Origin: Streptomyces aureus
GTDB taxonomy: Bacteria; Actinomycetota; Actinomycetes; Streptomycetales; Streptomycetaceae
Direction: 5' to 3'
Assembly: GCF_000725495.1 (NCBI RefSeq)
Contig: NZ_JNZD01000013.1
Coordinates: 372,001-436,000, forward strand
DNA: 64,000 nt
The notes under the pieces were generated by a model. That model was not told the DNA's origin. It saw nothing but the letters and a program-made list of their open reading frames with translations, and searched no databases. Positions 1 through 10,986 of this stretch are shown here, in pieces (within the stretch, counting starts at the first letter, position 1; every line of letters starts with the position of its first letter). The translations under genes and the position numbers were made by a program.

Positions 1-1
1 C

Positions 2-379
2 GAGGAGGGCGTCACCGCGCGGCTGCACGCCCTCGGCGAGCGGCTGGCCGCCGGCGTCCGCGAGGCGGCGGCCACCATGGGCGTCGCCGACCACGTCGTC
101 GTCCGGGGCCGGGCCAGCAACCTGGTCTTCGCCGCCCTCGACGAGAACGGGCGGCCGTCGCAGGAGTACCGCACCCTGTTCCTGCGCCGGCTCCTGGAGG
201 GCGGGGTGCTGGCCCCGTCGTTCGTGGTGAGCAGCGCGCTGGACGAGGAGGACATCGACCGCACCGTCGACGTGGTGGCCGAGGCCTGCTCGGTGTACCG
301 CAAGGCGCTGGACGCGGCCGACCCGACGGCCTGGCTGGCCGGACGGCCGGTGAAGCCCGTGTTCCGCCGTCTGGCGTGA
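2..379 (+). CDS. Class III aminotransferase, C-terminal part (partial)
   Basis: The frame is open from the left edge of the window to a TGA at 377-379, giving about 125 residues of a protein whose start lies outside. The residues resemble the small C-terminal domain of PLP-dependent class III (fold type I) aminotransferases of the glutamate-1-semialdehyde aminomutase kind: an amphipathic helix (RLHALGERLAAGVREAA), a strand (VVRGRASNLVFAALD), then the LEGGVLAPSFVVSSALDEEDIDRTVD segment typical of the last helix-turn of this fold. The PLP lysine would be upstream and is not visible, so substrate cannot be judged. The family is recognised by pattern only. Confidence 0.75.
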   Translation, partial: EEGVTARLHALGERLAAGVREAAATMGVADHVVVRGRASNLVFAALDENGRPSQEYRTLFLRRLLEGGVLAPSFVVSSALDEEDIDRTVDVVAEACSVYRKALDAADPTAWLAGRPVKPVFRRLA

Positions 380-405
380 CGCGTGCGGCCCGGCCGTAGG
401 TGACA

Positions 406-1176
406 TCAGCGGTGCTCCCGGCGGCCGGCGTCGGCCATGCGCTCGGCCGTGCCCTCGGTCGTGCCCCGGGCCGTCGAGCGGGACGACGGATCCGACGGCC
501 GTCCGGCCCGTGGTCCCGCCGTGCGGTCGGCCATGCGGTCGGCCGCTCTGTCGACCAGCCACGCGGTCGCCGGGGTCACCGCCAGCGCGGTGCACCAGCC
601 GCCGAGGGCGTCGGTCGGGTAGTGCGCGCCGAGGGCGACCTCCGCCCAGCCCATCGCGGCCCCGGCGCACACCACCGCGGCGAGCACGAGGGACCCGGCG
701 GCCGTCCTGCCCAGCGAGGGCCGGCCGGCCGCCGCCAGCGCCAGCGCGAGGGCCGTCGTGGTGGCGAAGGCGGTGTGCCCGCTCGGGTAGGACAGGTTGT
801 CGCCGTGGATGGTGCGGCCCACCAGGGACTTGAGCAGGGTCGCCGCTCCCACGGTCAGGGCGGCGCCGGCGACCAGGAGCACGGCGGTGCGGGGCCGCCG
901 CAGCAGCAGACAGCCCGCCACGAGGGCGGTGACCAGCGCCACCGAGCCCGCCGGCTCCCCCAGGAAGTCCAGGGCCAGGGCGACGTTCCGCCAGGGCGAC
1001 GTCACACCGTAGGCCTCGGTCCCCAGACGCTCGTCCAGCGGGCCGGGCGTGCTCCGGCCGGTGTACAGGATCCCGAGCGCGAGGACCGCAAGGGCGGCGA
1101 GGGCGGCGAGGATTCCGAGCCGGGCGCGCAGCGCCGGGGGTAACGCGGCGGCTTCGGACCGACGCCAACTCCCCAC
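406..1176 (-). CDS. PAP2-family membrane phosphatase
   Basis: A 256-residue integral membrane protein of the PAP2 (type 2 phosphatidic acid phosphatase) superfamily. The three signature blocks are present in order: KSLVGRTIHG (motif 1), YPSGHTAF (motif 2) and the E-V-A-L-G-A-H-Y-P-T-D block (motif 3, with catalytic His and Asp). In motif 1 the usual RP is replaced by RT, and in motif 3 the usual SR is EV, so the active site is slightly variant. About six hydrophobic helices are seen. The C-terminal 50 residues are Arg/Gly-rich and probably disordered. The GTG start at 1176 follows a G-rich stretch. Likely substrates are lipid phosphates or polyprenyl pyrophosphates at the membrane; which one cannot be told. 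Confidence 0.85.
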   Translation of the reverse strand: MGSWRRSEAAALPPALRARLGILAALAALAVLALGILYTGRSTPGPLDERLGTEAYGVTSPWRNVALALDFLGEPAGSVALVTALVAGCLLLRRPRTAVLLVAGAALTVGAATLLKSLVGRTIHGDNLSYPSGHTAFATTTALALALAAAGRPSLGRTAAGSLVLAAVVCAGAAMGWAEVALGAHYPTDALGGWCTALAVTPATAWLVDRAADRMADRTAGPRAGRPSDPSSRSTARGTTEGTAERMADAGRREHR

Positions 1177-1300
1177 CGAGGCACCCCCGTTGTGTCCGAC
1201 TTGGCCCGAGCGCGAGCCTTTGTCACCCTAGCCAAAGGCACACGGTTGTCGGCGCCCCGGAGGGTCAACACTTCGCGAAATCTCGACGGGAGGAGGCGCC

Positions 1301-3640
1301 TCAACCGGACGGCTCGATGGTCACCTTGACGTGTTTCATCAACGGCTGGTCGCTCTGCAGGCTGTAGTCACCGATCGCGCAGAGCACGTTCATCTCCGGC
1401 ATGTAGCCGGCCGCGCAGCCGCGCGGGATGTCGTAGGGGATGGCCAGATAGCCGTCGAGGCTGCGGTGGCTGCCGTCCTTGGCGGTGCTGACGATGGCGA
1501 CCGGGGTGAACTCGGAGATCCCGCGGTCGCGCATGTCGTCCTCGTTCATGAAGACCAGCGTGCGCAGGTTCTTGATGCCCCGGTAGCGGTCGTTGTCCGA
1601 GTAGATGGTGGTGTTCCACTGGTCGTGGGACCGCATCGTGCCGAGCGCCAGGGTGCCGGGGGCGGGGATCACGTCGGGCAGCGGGGCCGCGGAGAACTCG
1701 GCGAGGCCCGAGGGGGTGAGGAAGACCAGTTCGCGGGCGGGCTGCTTGATGCGGAACCCGAGCGGCAGGCGCACCCGGCGGTTGCAGTCCTCGAACCCGT
1801 CCAGGACCCGGGCCATCGTGTCGCGGATGCGGTCGTAGTCCTCGATGTACCACTCCCAGGGGGTGCCGCTGTCCGGGAGCGCGGCGCGCGCGATGCCGGC
1901 GATGATCGCGGGCTCGGACAGCAGCTGCTTGGAGGCGGGGCGCTTCATCCCGACGGACAGGTGCACCATGCTCATCGAGTCCTCGACCGAGGTGCTCTGC
2001 GGTCCGCCGCGCTGGTGGTCCTTCTCGGTGCGGCCCAGACACGGCAGGATGAGCGCCCGGCGTCCGTGCACGAGATGGCTGCGGTTGAGCTTGGTGCTCA
2101 CCTGGACCGTGAGCTCGCAGGAGCGCAGGGCCGCGTAGGTGTACGGGGTGTCGGGCGCGGCCAGGGCGAAGTTGCCGCCCATGCCGACGAACACCTTCAC
2201 GTCGCCTCGGTGCATGGCCCGGATGGTGGCGACGGTGTCCTTGCCGTGCTCGCGGGGCGGGTCGATCCCGCAGACCTCGCCGAGCCGGTCCAGGAACGTG
2301 TCGCTCGGCCGGTGGTCGATGCCGCACGTCCGGTTGCCCTGGACGTTGCTGTGGCCGCGCACCGGGGAGGGACCGGCGCCCTCGCGGCCCAGATTGCCGC
2401 GCAGCAGGAGGAGGTTGACGATCTCCCGAACGGTGTCGACGCCGTGTTCGTGCTGGGTGACTCCGAGGCACCAGCTGATGATGGAGCGGTCGGCGTCGCG
2501 GTACACCCGTGCCGCCTTGAGGATGCCGTCGCGGCTCACCCCGGACTGCCGCTCGATCGCGTCCCAGGAAGTGGCCTCGCAGACCGCGCGGTACTTGTCG
2601 AAGTAGGCCGTGTGACGGTCGATGAACTCCTGGTCCAGCGCCTTGGGATCGGTCTCGGACTGCTCCAGGACCGCCTTGGCGATGCCCCGGATCAGCGCCA
2701 TGTCGCCGCCGATGCGCGGCTGGAGGTTCAGGGTGCTGGTCCGGGTGGACTTGAGGACGGCCATGTCCGTGAAGTCGTGCGGGACGATGGTCCGGGTGGC
2801 GGCCGCCTCGACCAGTGGGTTGATGTGCACGATCTGGGCGCCGCGGTGGTAGGCCTCGGCCAGGGCGGTGAGCATCCGGGGCGCGTTGGAGGCCGCGTTG
2901 ACGCCCATGATGAACAGGGCGTCGGTTGTCTCCCAGTCCTTGAGGTCGGCGGTGCCCTTGCCGGTGCCGAGCGAGGCCTGCAGGGCCCGGCCGCTGGCCT
3001 CGTGGCACATGTTCGAGCAGTCGGGCAGGTTGTTGGTGCCCAGTTCCCGGGCCAGCAGCTGGTACAGGAACGTGGCCTCGTTGCCGAGGCGGCCCGAGGT
3101 GTAGAAGGAGGCCTGGTCCGGGTCGTCGAGCTCGCGCAGCGCCCGGCCCGCGAGTTCGAACGCGTCGCGCCAGCTGACCGGCACGTAGTGGTCCGAGTCC
3201 GGGTCGTAGACCATGGGTTCGGTGAGCCGGCCCTGGTCCTCCAGGTCGTAGTCGCTCCAGCCGGACAGCTCGGTCACCGTGTGCGTGGCGAAGAACTCGC
3301 GGCCGACCCGCTTGCCGGTCATCTCCCAGGTGACGTGCTTGATGCCGTTCTCGCAGATGTCCAGGTGCAGGCCCTTGGTGTCGTCGGGCCAGGCGCATCC
3401 GGGGCAGTCGAAGCCCTTGTTCTCGTGGTTCATGCGCATGATCGCGCGGGGTCCGTCCACGAGGGCGCGTTCGCGCACCAGGAACTGGCTCACGCTCTTG
3501 GCCGCACCCCAGCCGGCGGCCGGGTGGTGGTACGGGCGGAACTCCGGTTCACCACGGGGGGCGGGCCCCACATGGGGCTCCCGGCCTTCCCGTACGTCCT
3601 GTCCGTCCTGTCCGTCCTGGGATGCGTTCAAGAGACTCAC
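1301..3640 (-). CDS. Molybdopterin oxidoreductase, FdhF/YdeP-type alpha subunit
   Basis: A 779-residue protein of the bis-MGD molybdopterin oxidoreductase superfamily, close to the YdeP / formate-dehydrogenase-alpha-like branch. Near residue 70 there is NKGFDCPGCAWPDD, the CxxC-type signature of this branch; the four-cysteine Fe-S motif of true formate dehydrogenases is not evident. Further blocks match the family: a binding core (FIMGVNAASNAPRM), the cofactor-domain segment GREGAGPSPVRGHSNVQG, and a C-terminal molydopterin dinucleotide-binding beta-barrel. Start GTG 3640 lies four bases after the bL37 stop codon, so the two are probably co-transcribed. Substrate is unknown; YdeP relatives are linked to acid resistance in enterics, which need not apply here. 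Confidence 0.88.
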   Translation of the reverse strand: MSLLNASQDGQDGQDVREGREPHVGPAPRGEPEFRPYHHPAAGWGAAKSVSQFLVRERALVDGPRAIMRMNHENKGFDCPGCAWPDDTKGLHLDICENGIKHVTWEMTGKRVGREFFATHTVTELSGWSDYDLEDQGRLTEPMVYDPDSDHYVPVSWRDAFELAGRALRELDDPDQASFYTSGRLGNEATFLYQLLARELGTNNLPDCSNMCHEASGRALQASLGTGKGTADLKDWETTDALFIMGVNAASNAPRMLTALAEAYHRGAQIVHINPLVEAAATRTIVPHDFTDMAVLKSTRTSTLNLQPRIGGDMALIRGIAKAVLEQSETDPKALDQEFIDRHTAYFDKYRAVCEATSWDAIERQSGVSRDGILKAARVYRDADRSIISWCLGVTQHEHGVDTVREIVNLLLLRGNLGREGAGPSPVRGHSNVQGNRTCGIDHRPSDTFLDRLGEVCGIDPPREHGKDTVATIRAMHRGDVKVFVGMGGNFALAAPDTPYTYAALRSCELTVQVSTKLNRSHLVHGRRALILPCLGRTEKDHQRGGPQSTSVEDSMSMVHLSVGMKRPASKQLLSEPAIIAGIARAALPDSGTPWEWYIEDYDRIRDTMARVLDGFEDCNRRVRLPLGFRIKQPARELVFLTPSGLAEFSAAPLPDVIPAPGTLALGTMRSHDQWNTTIYSDNDRYRGIKNLRTLVFMNEDDMRDRGISEFTPVAIVSTAKDGSHRSLDGYLAIPYDIPRGCAAGYMPEMNVLCAIGDYSLQSDQPLMKHVKVTIEPSG

Positions 3641-3644
3641 CGAG

Positions 3645-3722
3645 CTAGCACTGGGGGCGGCGTCCGTGGTTCGCGGCGTGCTTGCGGCGGCTCTTCTTCT
3701 TGCGGCGTCGCTTCGAGGACAT
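3645..3722 (-). CDS. Small basic ribosomal protein bL37-like (25 aa)
   Basis: A 25-codon ORF reading MSSKRRRKKKSRRKHAANH then GRRPQC. Ten of the first fifteen residues are Lys/Arg and it ends with a NHGxRP block, which matches what I recall of bL37, the tiny actinobacterial-specific large-subunit protein found in mycobacterial ribosome structures. It has a strong ribosome site (GGGAGG, eight bases before ATG 3722). It sits in front of the molybdopterin oxidoreductase gene with a four-base gap. The identification rests on memory of a very short sequence, so it should be confirmed by alignment. Confidence 0.75.
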   Translation of the reverse strand: MSSKRRRKKKSRRKHAANHGRRPQC

Positions 3723-3923
3723 GGGGACCTCCCTCACTCGCAGGACGGCGCGGGGCGTCCTGAACTCCGGTGCTCCACGATTCCATACATCACATTCCGC
3801 CGCGATCCGGCCCATGGATACACATAAGCGCACGGATATGCTGAGAACAGCCCGAAACATCCCATCTTCCCCAGGGCGACCCATCGTTGGGGCAGCCCAT
3901 CGTTCGCACCCCGAGGAGCGGCC
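3723..3923. promoter_or_regulatory. Divergent promoter region of bL37/oxidoreductase and Gre-like genes
   Basis: A 201-base spacer between two divergent genes. Its middle (about 3780-3870) is clearly richer in A/T than the surroundings (for example CATCACATTCC and GGATACACATAAGCG), as expected for promoters in this genome. I cannot fix -35 and -10 boxes with confidence for either direction. Confidence 0.5.
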
Positions 3924-4388
3924 ATGTCCGGCGAACCGGCACCGATCAGCGAGACCGCCCGGCAGGCACTGGAGCAGGAACGCGCGGACCTGCGCACCGA
4001 ACGCGAGAAGGTCGCGGCGACGCTGCGGGACTCCGACTCCGACGTCGGCGACCAGGCGGACGCGGCCGACGAGTTGCAGCGCGCGGACGATCTGCGGCGG
4101 CTGGACGACCGGATCGAGCGGATCACCACACGGCTCGCCCAGGCGGAACTCGCCGGCCCCCCGCCCACGGACGTGGTCGGCGTGGGCAGCACGGTCACCG
4201 TCCGCTTCTCGGACGGCACCACGGACACCGTGCAGATCGGCGAGGGCGCCGCCGTACTGGACCGGACGCTCGTGACCGCGGACAGCCCGCTCGGCAGCGC
4301 GCTGATCGGCCACCGGGCGGGAGACACCGTGGACTTCGAGGCACCCGAGGGAGCCCGGAGCGCGGTCGTGGTCTCGCTGGGCGACTAG
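3924..4388 (+). CDS. GreA/GreB-family transcription factor
   Basis: A 154-residue protein, close to the usual GreA length. Residues 1-75 form an acidic antiparallel coiled coil whose tip (DSDSDVGDQADAADE) carries several Asp/Glu residues, as in factors that enter the RNA polymerase secondary channel. Residues 80-154 fit the C-terminal FKBP-like Gre domain (VVGVGSTVTVRFSDGTTDTVQIG ... SPLGSALIGHRAGDTVDFEAP). Gre factors stimulate cleavage of backtracked transcripts. The tip is not the canonical DLSENAEY, so this may be a specialised Gre paralogue rather than the housekeeping one. ATG 3924 follows GAGGAGCGGCC. Confidence 0.88.
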   Translation: MSGEPAPISETARQALEQERADLRTEREKVAATLRDSDSDVGDQADAADELQRADDLRRLDDRIERITTRLAQAELAGPPPTDVVGVGSTVTVRFSDGTTDTVQIGEGAAVLDRTLVTADSPLGSALIGHRAGDTVDFEAPEGARSAVVVSLGD

Positions 4389-4450
4389 GGCGTGCCGCGA
4401 AGGTCCCGCCTGCCGCTCGGGCGAACGACGGGACTTTCGCGACACGCCTT
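4387..4450. terminator. Imperfect inverted repeat, bidirectional terminator
   Basis: Two 22-base arms, 4387-4408 and 4429-4450, pair at 19 of 22 positions around a 20-base loop. The left arm begins inside the TAG stop of the Gre-like gene. It lies between convergent genes (Gre-like on +, hypothetical on -), so it can terminate both. The right arm resembles a half copy at 34646-34666, which suggests a dispersed repeat family. Confidence 0.7.
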
Positions 4451-4462
4451 CCCGTGGGGGAT

Positions 4463-4756
4463 TCAGTCCCCGTAGCCGGGCGGCGGGTAGCTGGACGGCG
4501 GGTACGGGGCCCGGTTCCGGCGGGTGAGGTCGCCCGTCGGGATCCGGCCGGATCCCACCTCCAGGTCGATCTCCATGCGCTCGCGCCGGTAATCGGCCTC
4601 GGGATCGTCCATGGGTCCGCCGAGCAGACCGGCCTCCCGGCGCTCACGGACCGTCCGTGCGTGGAGTTCGTCGTCGTCCACCCGCAGGGGCATTCCCCTG
4701 TTGTGGGCGTGCTCCGGATCGCCTTCGACAGCCCGGTTGGACTTGTGGTGCGTCAT
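4463..4756 (-). CDS. Hypothetical protein, charged with Pro/Tyr-rich tail
   Basis: A 97-residue hydrophilic protein that I do not recognise. Residues 1-75 are rich in Asp, Glu and Arg (MPLRVDDDELHARTVRERREAGLLGG, then DPEADYRRERMEIDLEVGSGRIPTGD). The last 15 residues are Pro/Tyr-rich (YPPSSYPPPGYGD). No signal peptide or membrane helix is seen. The start is ATG 4756 because GAGGAGG lies six bases upstream; a TTG at 4771 in the same frame would begin inside that ribosome site. Confidence 0.6.
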   Translation of the reverse strand: MTHHKSNRAVEGDPEHAHNRGMPLRVDDDELHARTVRERREAGLLGGPMDDPEADYRRERMEIDLEVGSGRIPTGDLTRRNRAPYPPSSYPPPGYGD

Positions 4757-4886
4757 GCGCAGCCTCCTCAAACGACTACCCGGCGTCGGCGCGCACGGGT
4801 ACGTCCTCGGTGTCAGGAGTCCTCCGTCCCGTCCTTCGTGGTGCGTTGATCACTCGTCTCGTGTGCCGCCCGCGGGGCGGCGGGGC

Positions 4887-7430
<2,544 letters not shown>

Positions 7431-7666
7431 GGACAGCTCCCGGTGCGGCGACTAGTCCTTTCCACCATTTCGCGGCGCCTATTGCTCCGCAACCGGAGCG
7501 GGGAACGGCCGCACACCGCTCCTGGCCTGCGATGTTTCCCCGTCGCGGACGGAACTCGGCCGGGGGCGGGGCGTGTTGGGGAACGCCGGAAACGGGGCGC
7601 GGCGGGGCCGGCGGATCCGTGCCGGGTGCCGCGCCTCGCGGGGCGTCTCCGCCGCTGCCGTCGAGG

Positions 7667-8542
7667 TCAGGCCTTGTCCGTGCGCGGGGCCCCGGCGCCG
7701 CCCCCGCCCGGGTCGGTCCAGGGGTCGAGGGCGACCACGGCCTCGTCCGTGTGGACGAGGAAGGTCAGGGTCTGCCGGAAGTACAGGTCGATGCCGTCGG
7801 CGTCGTGGGCGGTGTAGCCGATGGCGAGGTCCTCGCCCAGCCGCAGTTCGTAGTCCCCGCCGCGGGTGGTGAGCAGGAAGGCCCCCTCCACGGCGGGCGC
7901 CCAGATCAGCCGTCCGTCGAGCAGCCGGCCGAGGTGGGCGGAGACGGGATAGCCGTGGTCGGAGGTCTCGCTGACCGCCGTGTACGCCTCCGCGCCGAGC
8001 AGCAGCGCGTACGGGCCCTGCACACCGGCCAGTCTGAGGGTGCTCAGGGCGTGGCTGACGGCGTCGGGGAAGTCGCGCGGCTGCGCGGGAAGACGGAGCA
8101 CGGGGTTGGAGGTGCGGGCGCGCAGTCCCACGACTCCGGCGGCGGCGTAGCCGTTGAAGACGGTCTGGTCCTCGGCGAACGCCATGGTCCGGGCCGCGTC
8201 CTTGACCGGCTGCCAGTCGGAGTCCTGGGCGCCGCGGTCCACGTCGTCGACGGCGTCGCGGCCGACCCGGAACGGCACCGTCAGCTCGACCAGGGGCTGG
8301 ACCCGGCGCAGTCTGGCGGCGACGCCGGGCGAGGGCCCGTCGATCCGGGTCAGATGGCCGGTTCCCACGGCGGCGAGCACGGGGCCGTCGGGTCCGGTGA
8401 CGTCCACGACGCGGCGGCCGGCGAGATTGCGCCGGAACGTGCGGCGGGCCTCGTCCTCGATCTCGTTCCACGCGGCGGGCGTGATGGGCGCGAGTTCCCG
8501 GTGCAGGTTGCCGGTGCCGCCGCTCTCGGGTGTGGTCGTCAT
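7667..8542 (-). CDS. Family 1 encapsulin shell protein
   Basis: A 291-residue protein with the encapsulin / linocin M18 sequence pattern: NLHRELAPITPAAWNEIEDEARRTFRRNLAGRRVVDVTGP at the N-terminus, the central AFAEDQTVFNGYAAAGVVGL block, and LRLGEDLAIGYTAHDADGIDLYFRQTLTFLVHTDEAVVAL at the C-terminus. These proteins have the HK97 phage-capsid fold and assemble into icosahedral compartments that hold cargo enzymes. A roughly 25-residue Gly/Pro-rich C-terminal tail is longer than usual. Its ATG overlaps the TGA of the upstream peroxidase (ATGA at 8539-8542), so translation is coupled and cargo and shell are co-produced. Confidence 0.95.
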   Translation of the reverse strand: MTTTPESGGTGNLHRELAPITPAAWNEIEDEARRTFRRNLAGRRVVDVTGPDGPVLAAVGTGHLTRIDGPSPGVAARLRRVQPLVELTVPFRVGRDAVDDVDRGAQDSDWQPVKDAARTMAFAEDQTVFNGYAAAGVVGLRARTSNPVLRLPAQPRDFPDAVSHALSTLRLAGVQGPYALLLGAEAYTAVSETSDHGYPVSAHLGRLLDGRLIWAPAVEGAFLLTTRGGDYELRLGEDLAIGYTAHDADGIDLYFRQTLTFLVHTDEAVVALDPWTDPGGGGAGAPRTDKA

Positions 8543-9576
8543 GTGCGGGCTCCTTTGAGGCTGCCGATGCCCAGTGAGCCGTCCGCCGGCGCGCGCTCGC
8601 CGGTCTCGGCGGCCGGCTGCGCGGCGGGCTCGCCGGCCTCCTCCGCGCCGGGGGCGGCGGGGAGGTCGTCGAGGAAGCCGGCGGCCGGTACGTGGAAGAG
8701 GCATCCGGTGATCGCGGTCGAGAAGTCGAGGATGCGGTCGTGCGGGGCCGGGCCGTCCCCGAGGAACATGTTGCGCAGCATCTGTTCGGTCACCTCGGGC
8801 GTCCGGGCGTAGCCGATGAAGTACGTGCCGAACTCGCCCTCTCCCACGCTGCCGAACGGCATGTTCTCCCGCACGATCTTGCGTTCGTCGCCGTTCTCGT
8901 CGGTGACGGTGTTGAGCGCCACGTGGGAGTCGGCCGGTTTCACGTCGTCGGGGAGTTCGGTGTTGGCGAGCTTCGTGCGCCCGATGGCCCGCTCCTGCTC
9001 CTCGGCCGGCAGCGCGTTCCAGGTCCGCAGGTCGTGCAGGTACTTCTGGACGATCACATAGCTGCCGCCCGCGAAGGCGGGGTCCTCGTCCCCGACGACC
9101 ACGGCGTCGACGGCGTCCTGGCCCTCGGGGTTCTCGGTGCCGTCGACGAAGCCGAGCAGGTCGCGCTCGTCGAAGTACTTGAACCCATGGACCTCGTCGA
9201 CCACGGTGACCGCCCCGGCCAGCCGTTCGGTGATCAGGCGGGCGAGTTCGAAGCACAGGTCCATGCGACGTGCCCGGAGGTGGAACAGGAGGTCGCCCGG
9301 TGTGGCCGGGGCCCGGTGCCGTGCGCCGGTCAACTCCACGAACGGGTGCAGGTCCTTCGGGCGGGGTCCGCCGAACAGCCGGTCCCAGACGTCCGATCCG
9401 ATGCCGACGACACAGCCGAGGTCGGCGCCGGGGGCCCGGAAGGAGACGCTGCGCCGCAGTCCGGAGACGTCCTCCAGAAGACCGCGGACCGTGTCCTCGC
9501 ACCCGGGCGTGACGGTGACCACGAGGAACACGGTGGCCCCGGCCGGCCGGGAGATCACAGCCTGTGGCTCGGCCAA
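8539..9576 (-). CDS. DyP-type (class B) heme peroxidase, encapsulin cargo
   Basis: A 345-residue dye-decolorising peroxidase. Key residues are visible: the GFVDG motif with D145, the heme-ligand His H218 in DSHVALN, and R236/N238 in VRENMPFG. Each is offset by exactly eight from the D153/H226/R244/N246 numbering I recall for Rhodococcus jostii DypB, an encapsulin-loaded enzyme. A flexible Ala/Glu/Pro linker (about 309-330) leads to a C-terminal DGSLGIGSLKG peptide, the classic encapsulin targeting signal. The start is TTG 9576, placed by GAGGAGG seven bases upstream. It uses peroxide to oxidise an unknown substrate, probably inside the compartment. Confidence 0.95.
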   Translation of the reverse strand: MAEPQAVISRPAGATVFLVVTVTPGCEDTVRGLLEDVSGLRRSVSFRAPGADLGCVVGIGSDVWDRLFGGPRPKDLHPFVELTGARHRAPATPGDLLFHLRARRMDLCFELARLITERLAGAVTVVDEVHGFKYFDERDLLGFVDGTENPEGQDAVDAVVVGDEDPAFAGGSYVIVQKYLHDLRTWNALPAEEQERAIGRTKLANTELPDDVKPADSHVALNTVTDENGDERKIVRENMPFGSVGEGEFGTYFIGYARTPEVTEQMLRNMFLGDGPAPHDRILDFSTAITGCLFHVPAAGFLDDLPAAPGAEEAGEPAAQPAAETGERAPADGSLGIGSLKGART

Positions 9577-9695
9577 GGGTCGGCCTCCTCGGGGGACGCG
9601 GCGATGTCCGTCGCGCACGGACCGGTCGGGTTCTCCCTCCCATCCTGCTGGGTCCCGCGACAAACCGCACCAGAACGGAACGCGCCGGGAGGCGG

Positions 9696-10340
9696 TCAGC
9701 CGTGCACGAGTCCGACGACGACGTTGATGGCGGTGGCGAGGATGCTGGTGCCGAACACGTACGACAGGAGGCAGTGCCGCAGCACGATCGCGCGGATCCG
9801 GGCGCTGGAGACACCGGTGTCGGAGACCTGGTAGGTCATGCCGAGGTTGTAGCTGAAGTAGAAGAAGTCGCGGTACGCGGGCGGGTCGTCGGTGTTGAAG
9901 TCGATGCCGCCGTTCGCCTCGTAGTACACGTAGGCGTACCGGGTGGCGTACATCAGGTGCAGGGCGGACCAGGCCAGGAACACCCCGCACAGCGCGGTCA
10001 GGGCGGCGGCGTCGCCGTCGGCGTCCTTTCCGCCGCGCAGGAGCATCAGCACGATGGCGCACAGCCCGCACAGGGCGACCGCGACCACCACGAGTTCGTC
10101 GGTCACCGGGCGGAAGTCCTCGCGCCGCGCGTTGGCGCGGGTGGCTTCGGCCGTCATCGGCCACAGCACGGCCCAGCCCGCGAGGACGAAGGCCCCTTCC
10201 GTCACGGCGATCCCGGCCAGCAGACCCAGATAGGCGTCGTTCGGGACACCGACGGCCACGCCGGCCGCGGCGCCGAGGACCACCGCGCAGACCAGGCGGG
10301 GCACGGCGTCCAGGGGCAGTCTCGAAAGGCTGGTCCTCAT
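9696..10340 (-). CDS. DUF1345 integral membrane protein
   Basis: A 214-residue protein with about five hydrophobic helices and the DUF1345 signature in its second half: [21 protein letters not shown] followed by [22 protein letters not shown]. The function of this family is unknown. I chose ATG 10340; an in-frame TTG at 10349 is also possible and neither has a good ribosome site. The gene may be co-transcribed with the thioesterase upstream (58-base gap). Confidence 0.8.
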   Translation of the reverse strand: MRTSLSRLPLDAVPRLVCAVVLGAAAGVAVGVPNDAYLGLLAGIAVTEGAFVLAGWAVLWPMTAEATRANARREDFRPVTDELVVVAVALCGLCAIVLMLLRGGKDADGDAAALTALCGVFLAWSALHLMYATRYAYVYYEANGGIDFNTDDPPAYRDFFYFSYNLGMTYQVSDTGVSSARIRAIVLRHCLLSYVFGTSILATAINVVVGLVHG

Positions 10341-10398
10341 ACGCCGCAACGCTAGTCCCGGGACGGCGTACCGGCCCGGCGAACCCCGGCCGGCCGGG

Positions 10399-10884
10399 TC
10401 AGACGGGGAACAGCAGACAGCTGCTGGTGGTGTGCGCGAGCAGCCGGCCGGACGCGTCGAGGAGCTCGGCCTGGGCGAGGGCGGTGCGACGGCCGCTGTT
10501 CAGGACGGTGCCGACCGCGCGGACGGGGCCGGTGTCCACGGTGACCGGCCGCAGGAACTTCACGTTCAGGTCGAGCGAGGTGTACCCGGTGCCCCGGGGC
10601 AGCACGGACTGCACCGCGCAGCCCGCGGCGGAGTCCAGCAGGGTGGCATAGACGCCTCCGTGGACGCTTCCGATCGGGTTGTAGTGCTCCTCGCCGGGGA
10701 CCAGCGCGAAGACCACCCGGCCGTGCTCGACCTCCTCCAGCGTCATGCCGACGGTCGCTGAGACCGGCGGCGCGGGGAGCCGTCCGGCCTGCATCTCGCG
10801 GAGGAATTCGAGACCGGTGAACCGGGCCACGGCGGCCGCCGAGACGGCCGGGTCCTCCCAGTCGTACGTACGAGACCTGCCCAT
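10399..10884 (-). CDS. PaaI-family hotdog thioesterase
   Basis: A 161-residue single hotdog-fold protein of the PaaI/YdiI kind. The conserved HGG loop is present ([23 protein letters not shown]), followed by the strand pair [14 protein letters not shown] and the C-terminal [13 protein letters not shown]. Such enzymes hydrolyse acyl- or aryl-CoA thioesters. It is divergent from an HxlR regulator with about 100 bases between them, which suggests regulation by that protein. The substrate is not determinable. Confidence 0.9.
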   Translation of the reverse strand: MGRSRTYDWEDPAVSAAAVARFTGLEFLREMQAGRLPAPPVSATVGMTLEEVEHGRVVFALVPGEEHYNPIGSVHGGVYATLLDSAAGCAVQSVLPRGTGYTSLDLNVKFLRPVTVDTGPVRAVGTVLNSGRRTALAQAELLDASGRLLAHTTSSCLLFPV

Positions 10885-10986
10885 GACCGTTCCACTCTCC
10901 CGCCTCGGACCTGCTGACTCTGTTTTTCGAAGCTAGCCAGTCCGGCACCTGGCTGTCAATCTCACAGTCAGCCTAGGATGGTGCGC
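10885..10986. promoter_or_regulatory. Divergent promoter region, thioesterase / HxlR
   Basis: A 102-base spacer between a thioesterase on the minus strand and an HxlR regulator on the plus strand. It is locally A/T-rich (TCTGTTTTTCGAAGCTAG, 10919-10936), consistent with overlapping divergent promoters and an HxlR operator. A specific operator cannot be defined from one site. Confidence 0.5.

Noticed and set aside
1331..3763. 810-codon open frame on the plus strand opposite the molybdopterin oxidoreductase
   Set aside because: Its translation is Gly/Val/Ala/Arg-rich without motifs, and it is antisense to a recognised gene; long empty frames are expected in this base composition.
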